DNA from: JALORV01 sp963754065
GTDB lineage: Bacteria; Pseudomonadota; Gammaproteobacteria; Burkholderiales; Burkholderiaceae_F
NCBI GenBank assembly: GCA_963754065.1
Contig: CAVWFH010000038.1
Location: 1 to 64,000 of the forward strand
Direction: 5' to 3'
DNA length: 64,000 nucleotides
Below are positions 63,965 to 64,000 of this stretch, in pieces; the stretch's first letter is position 1, and the number at the start of each line of letters is the position of its first letter. Below the pieces are notes generated by a model, which saw only the letters and a program-made list of their open reading frames with translations, made no database searches and was not told the origin of the DNA. The translations under genes and the position numbers were made by a program.

Positions 63965-64000
63965 TCAGCCTTCGATCTGCTTGATCAGTTCCACCGCGGC
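63965..64000 (-). CDS. C-terminal end of the gene upstream of truA (partial)
   Basis: Reading inward from the right edge gives 11 codons, AAVELIKQIEG, and a stop at 63965-63967, 46 bases before truA. In relatives a FimV-like or TPR-type gene commonly stands here, but the fragment is too short to tell. Confidence 0.4.
   Translation of the reverse strand, partial: AAVELIKQIEG

Overview
The window is GC-rich, gene-dense DNA from a betaproteobacterium, most likely of Burkholderiales or Nitrosomonadales type. This rests on gene order: truA-trpF-trpB-trpA-accD-folC-SPOR-cvpA-purF-metZ at the right end, a complete iscR-S-U-A-hscB-A-fdx-iscX operon, and the neighbourhood lolC/lolD-DUF2062-comEC-tatD plus recJ-prfB-lysS, all arrangements typical of that class. 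No tRNA, rRNA, CRISPR array, insertion sequence or prophage was seen, and no stretch over about 300 bases lacks a gene.

Layout. 1-2.7 kb: small accessory genes (DUF1330, GNAT, NTF2-like, an N-terminally short RidA-like protein, a 91-residue unknown). 2.7-4.4 kb: an alpha/beta hydrolase divergent from a 3-hydroxybutyrate dehydrogenase gene broken by a one-base frameshift. 4.4-17.3 kb: one eight-gene minus-strand operon, mostly with overlapping start and stop codons. It encodes two circularly permuted ATP-grasp proteins (one fused to an alpha-E domain), a free alpha-E protein, three transglutaminase-like proteins (one with DUF2126), the proteasome-like peptidase Anbu, and, between the first ATP-grasp and alpha-E genes, a diguanylate cyclase with a TPR-like N-terminus. 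This is the known but biochemically poorly understood Anbu/ATP-grasp/alpha-E/transglutaminase peptide-ligation-type system. The coupled c-di-GMP enzyme is the most novel-looking part.

17.4-36 kb: comEC, tatD (frameshifted), DUF2062, lolD, lolC, a conserved protein plus recJ, two small exported proteins with matching C-termini, a class III cyclase/ATPase/TPR regulator (frameshifted), prfB with its programmed +1 frameshift, GNAT, SDR, lysS, a NUDIX hydrolase, then sbtA-sbtB (bicarbonate transporter and its PII-like regulator). 36-43.2 kb: accessory genes, including an isolated contractile-injection-system tube-type protein, a VOC protein, an NTF2-like protein, a secreted unknown, a lipoprotein hydrolase and a membrane-bound winged-helix regulator.

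43.3-49.1 kb: the complete ISC iron-sulphur operon with a strong promoter overlapped by a good IscR box. 49.1-53.8 kb: two large exported proteins with haem-binding motifs, immunoglobulin-like repeats and glycine-rich C-terminal sorting-type tails; one looks like two such precursors fused in frame. 54-64 kb: metZ behind a SAM-II-type riboswitch and a terminator flush with its start codon, preceded by purF, cvpA, a SPOR protein, folC, accD, trpA, trpB, trpF and truA, all on the minus strand.

Three genes (bdhA, tatD, the cyclase regulator) are each interrupted by a single-base indel while the remaining coding sequence is well conserved. Sequencing or assembly error is as likely as real gene decay.
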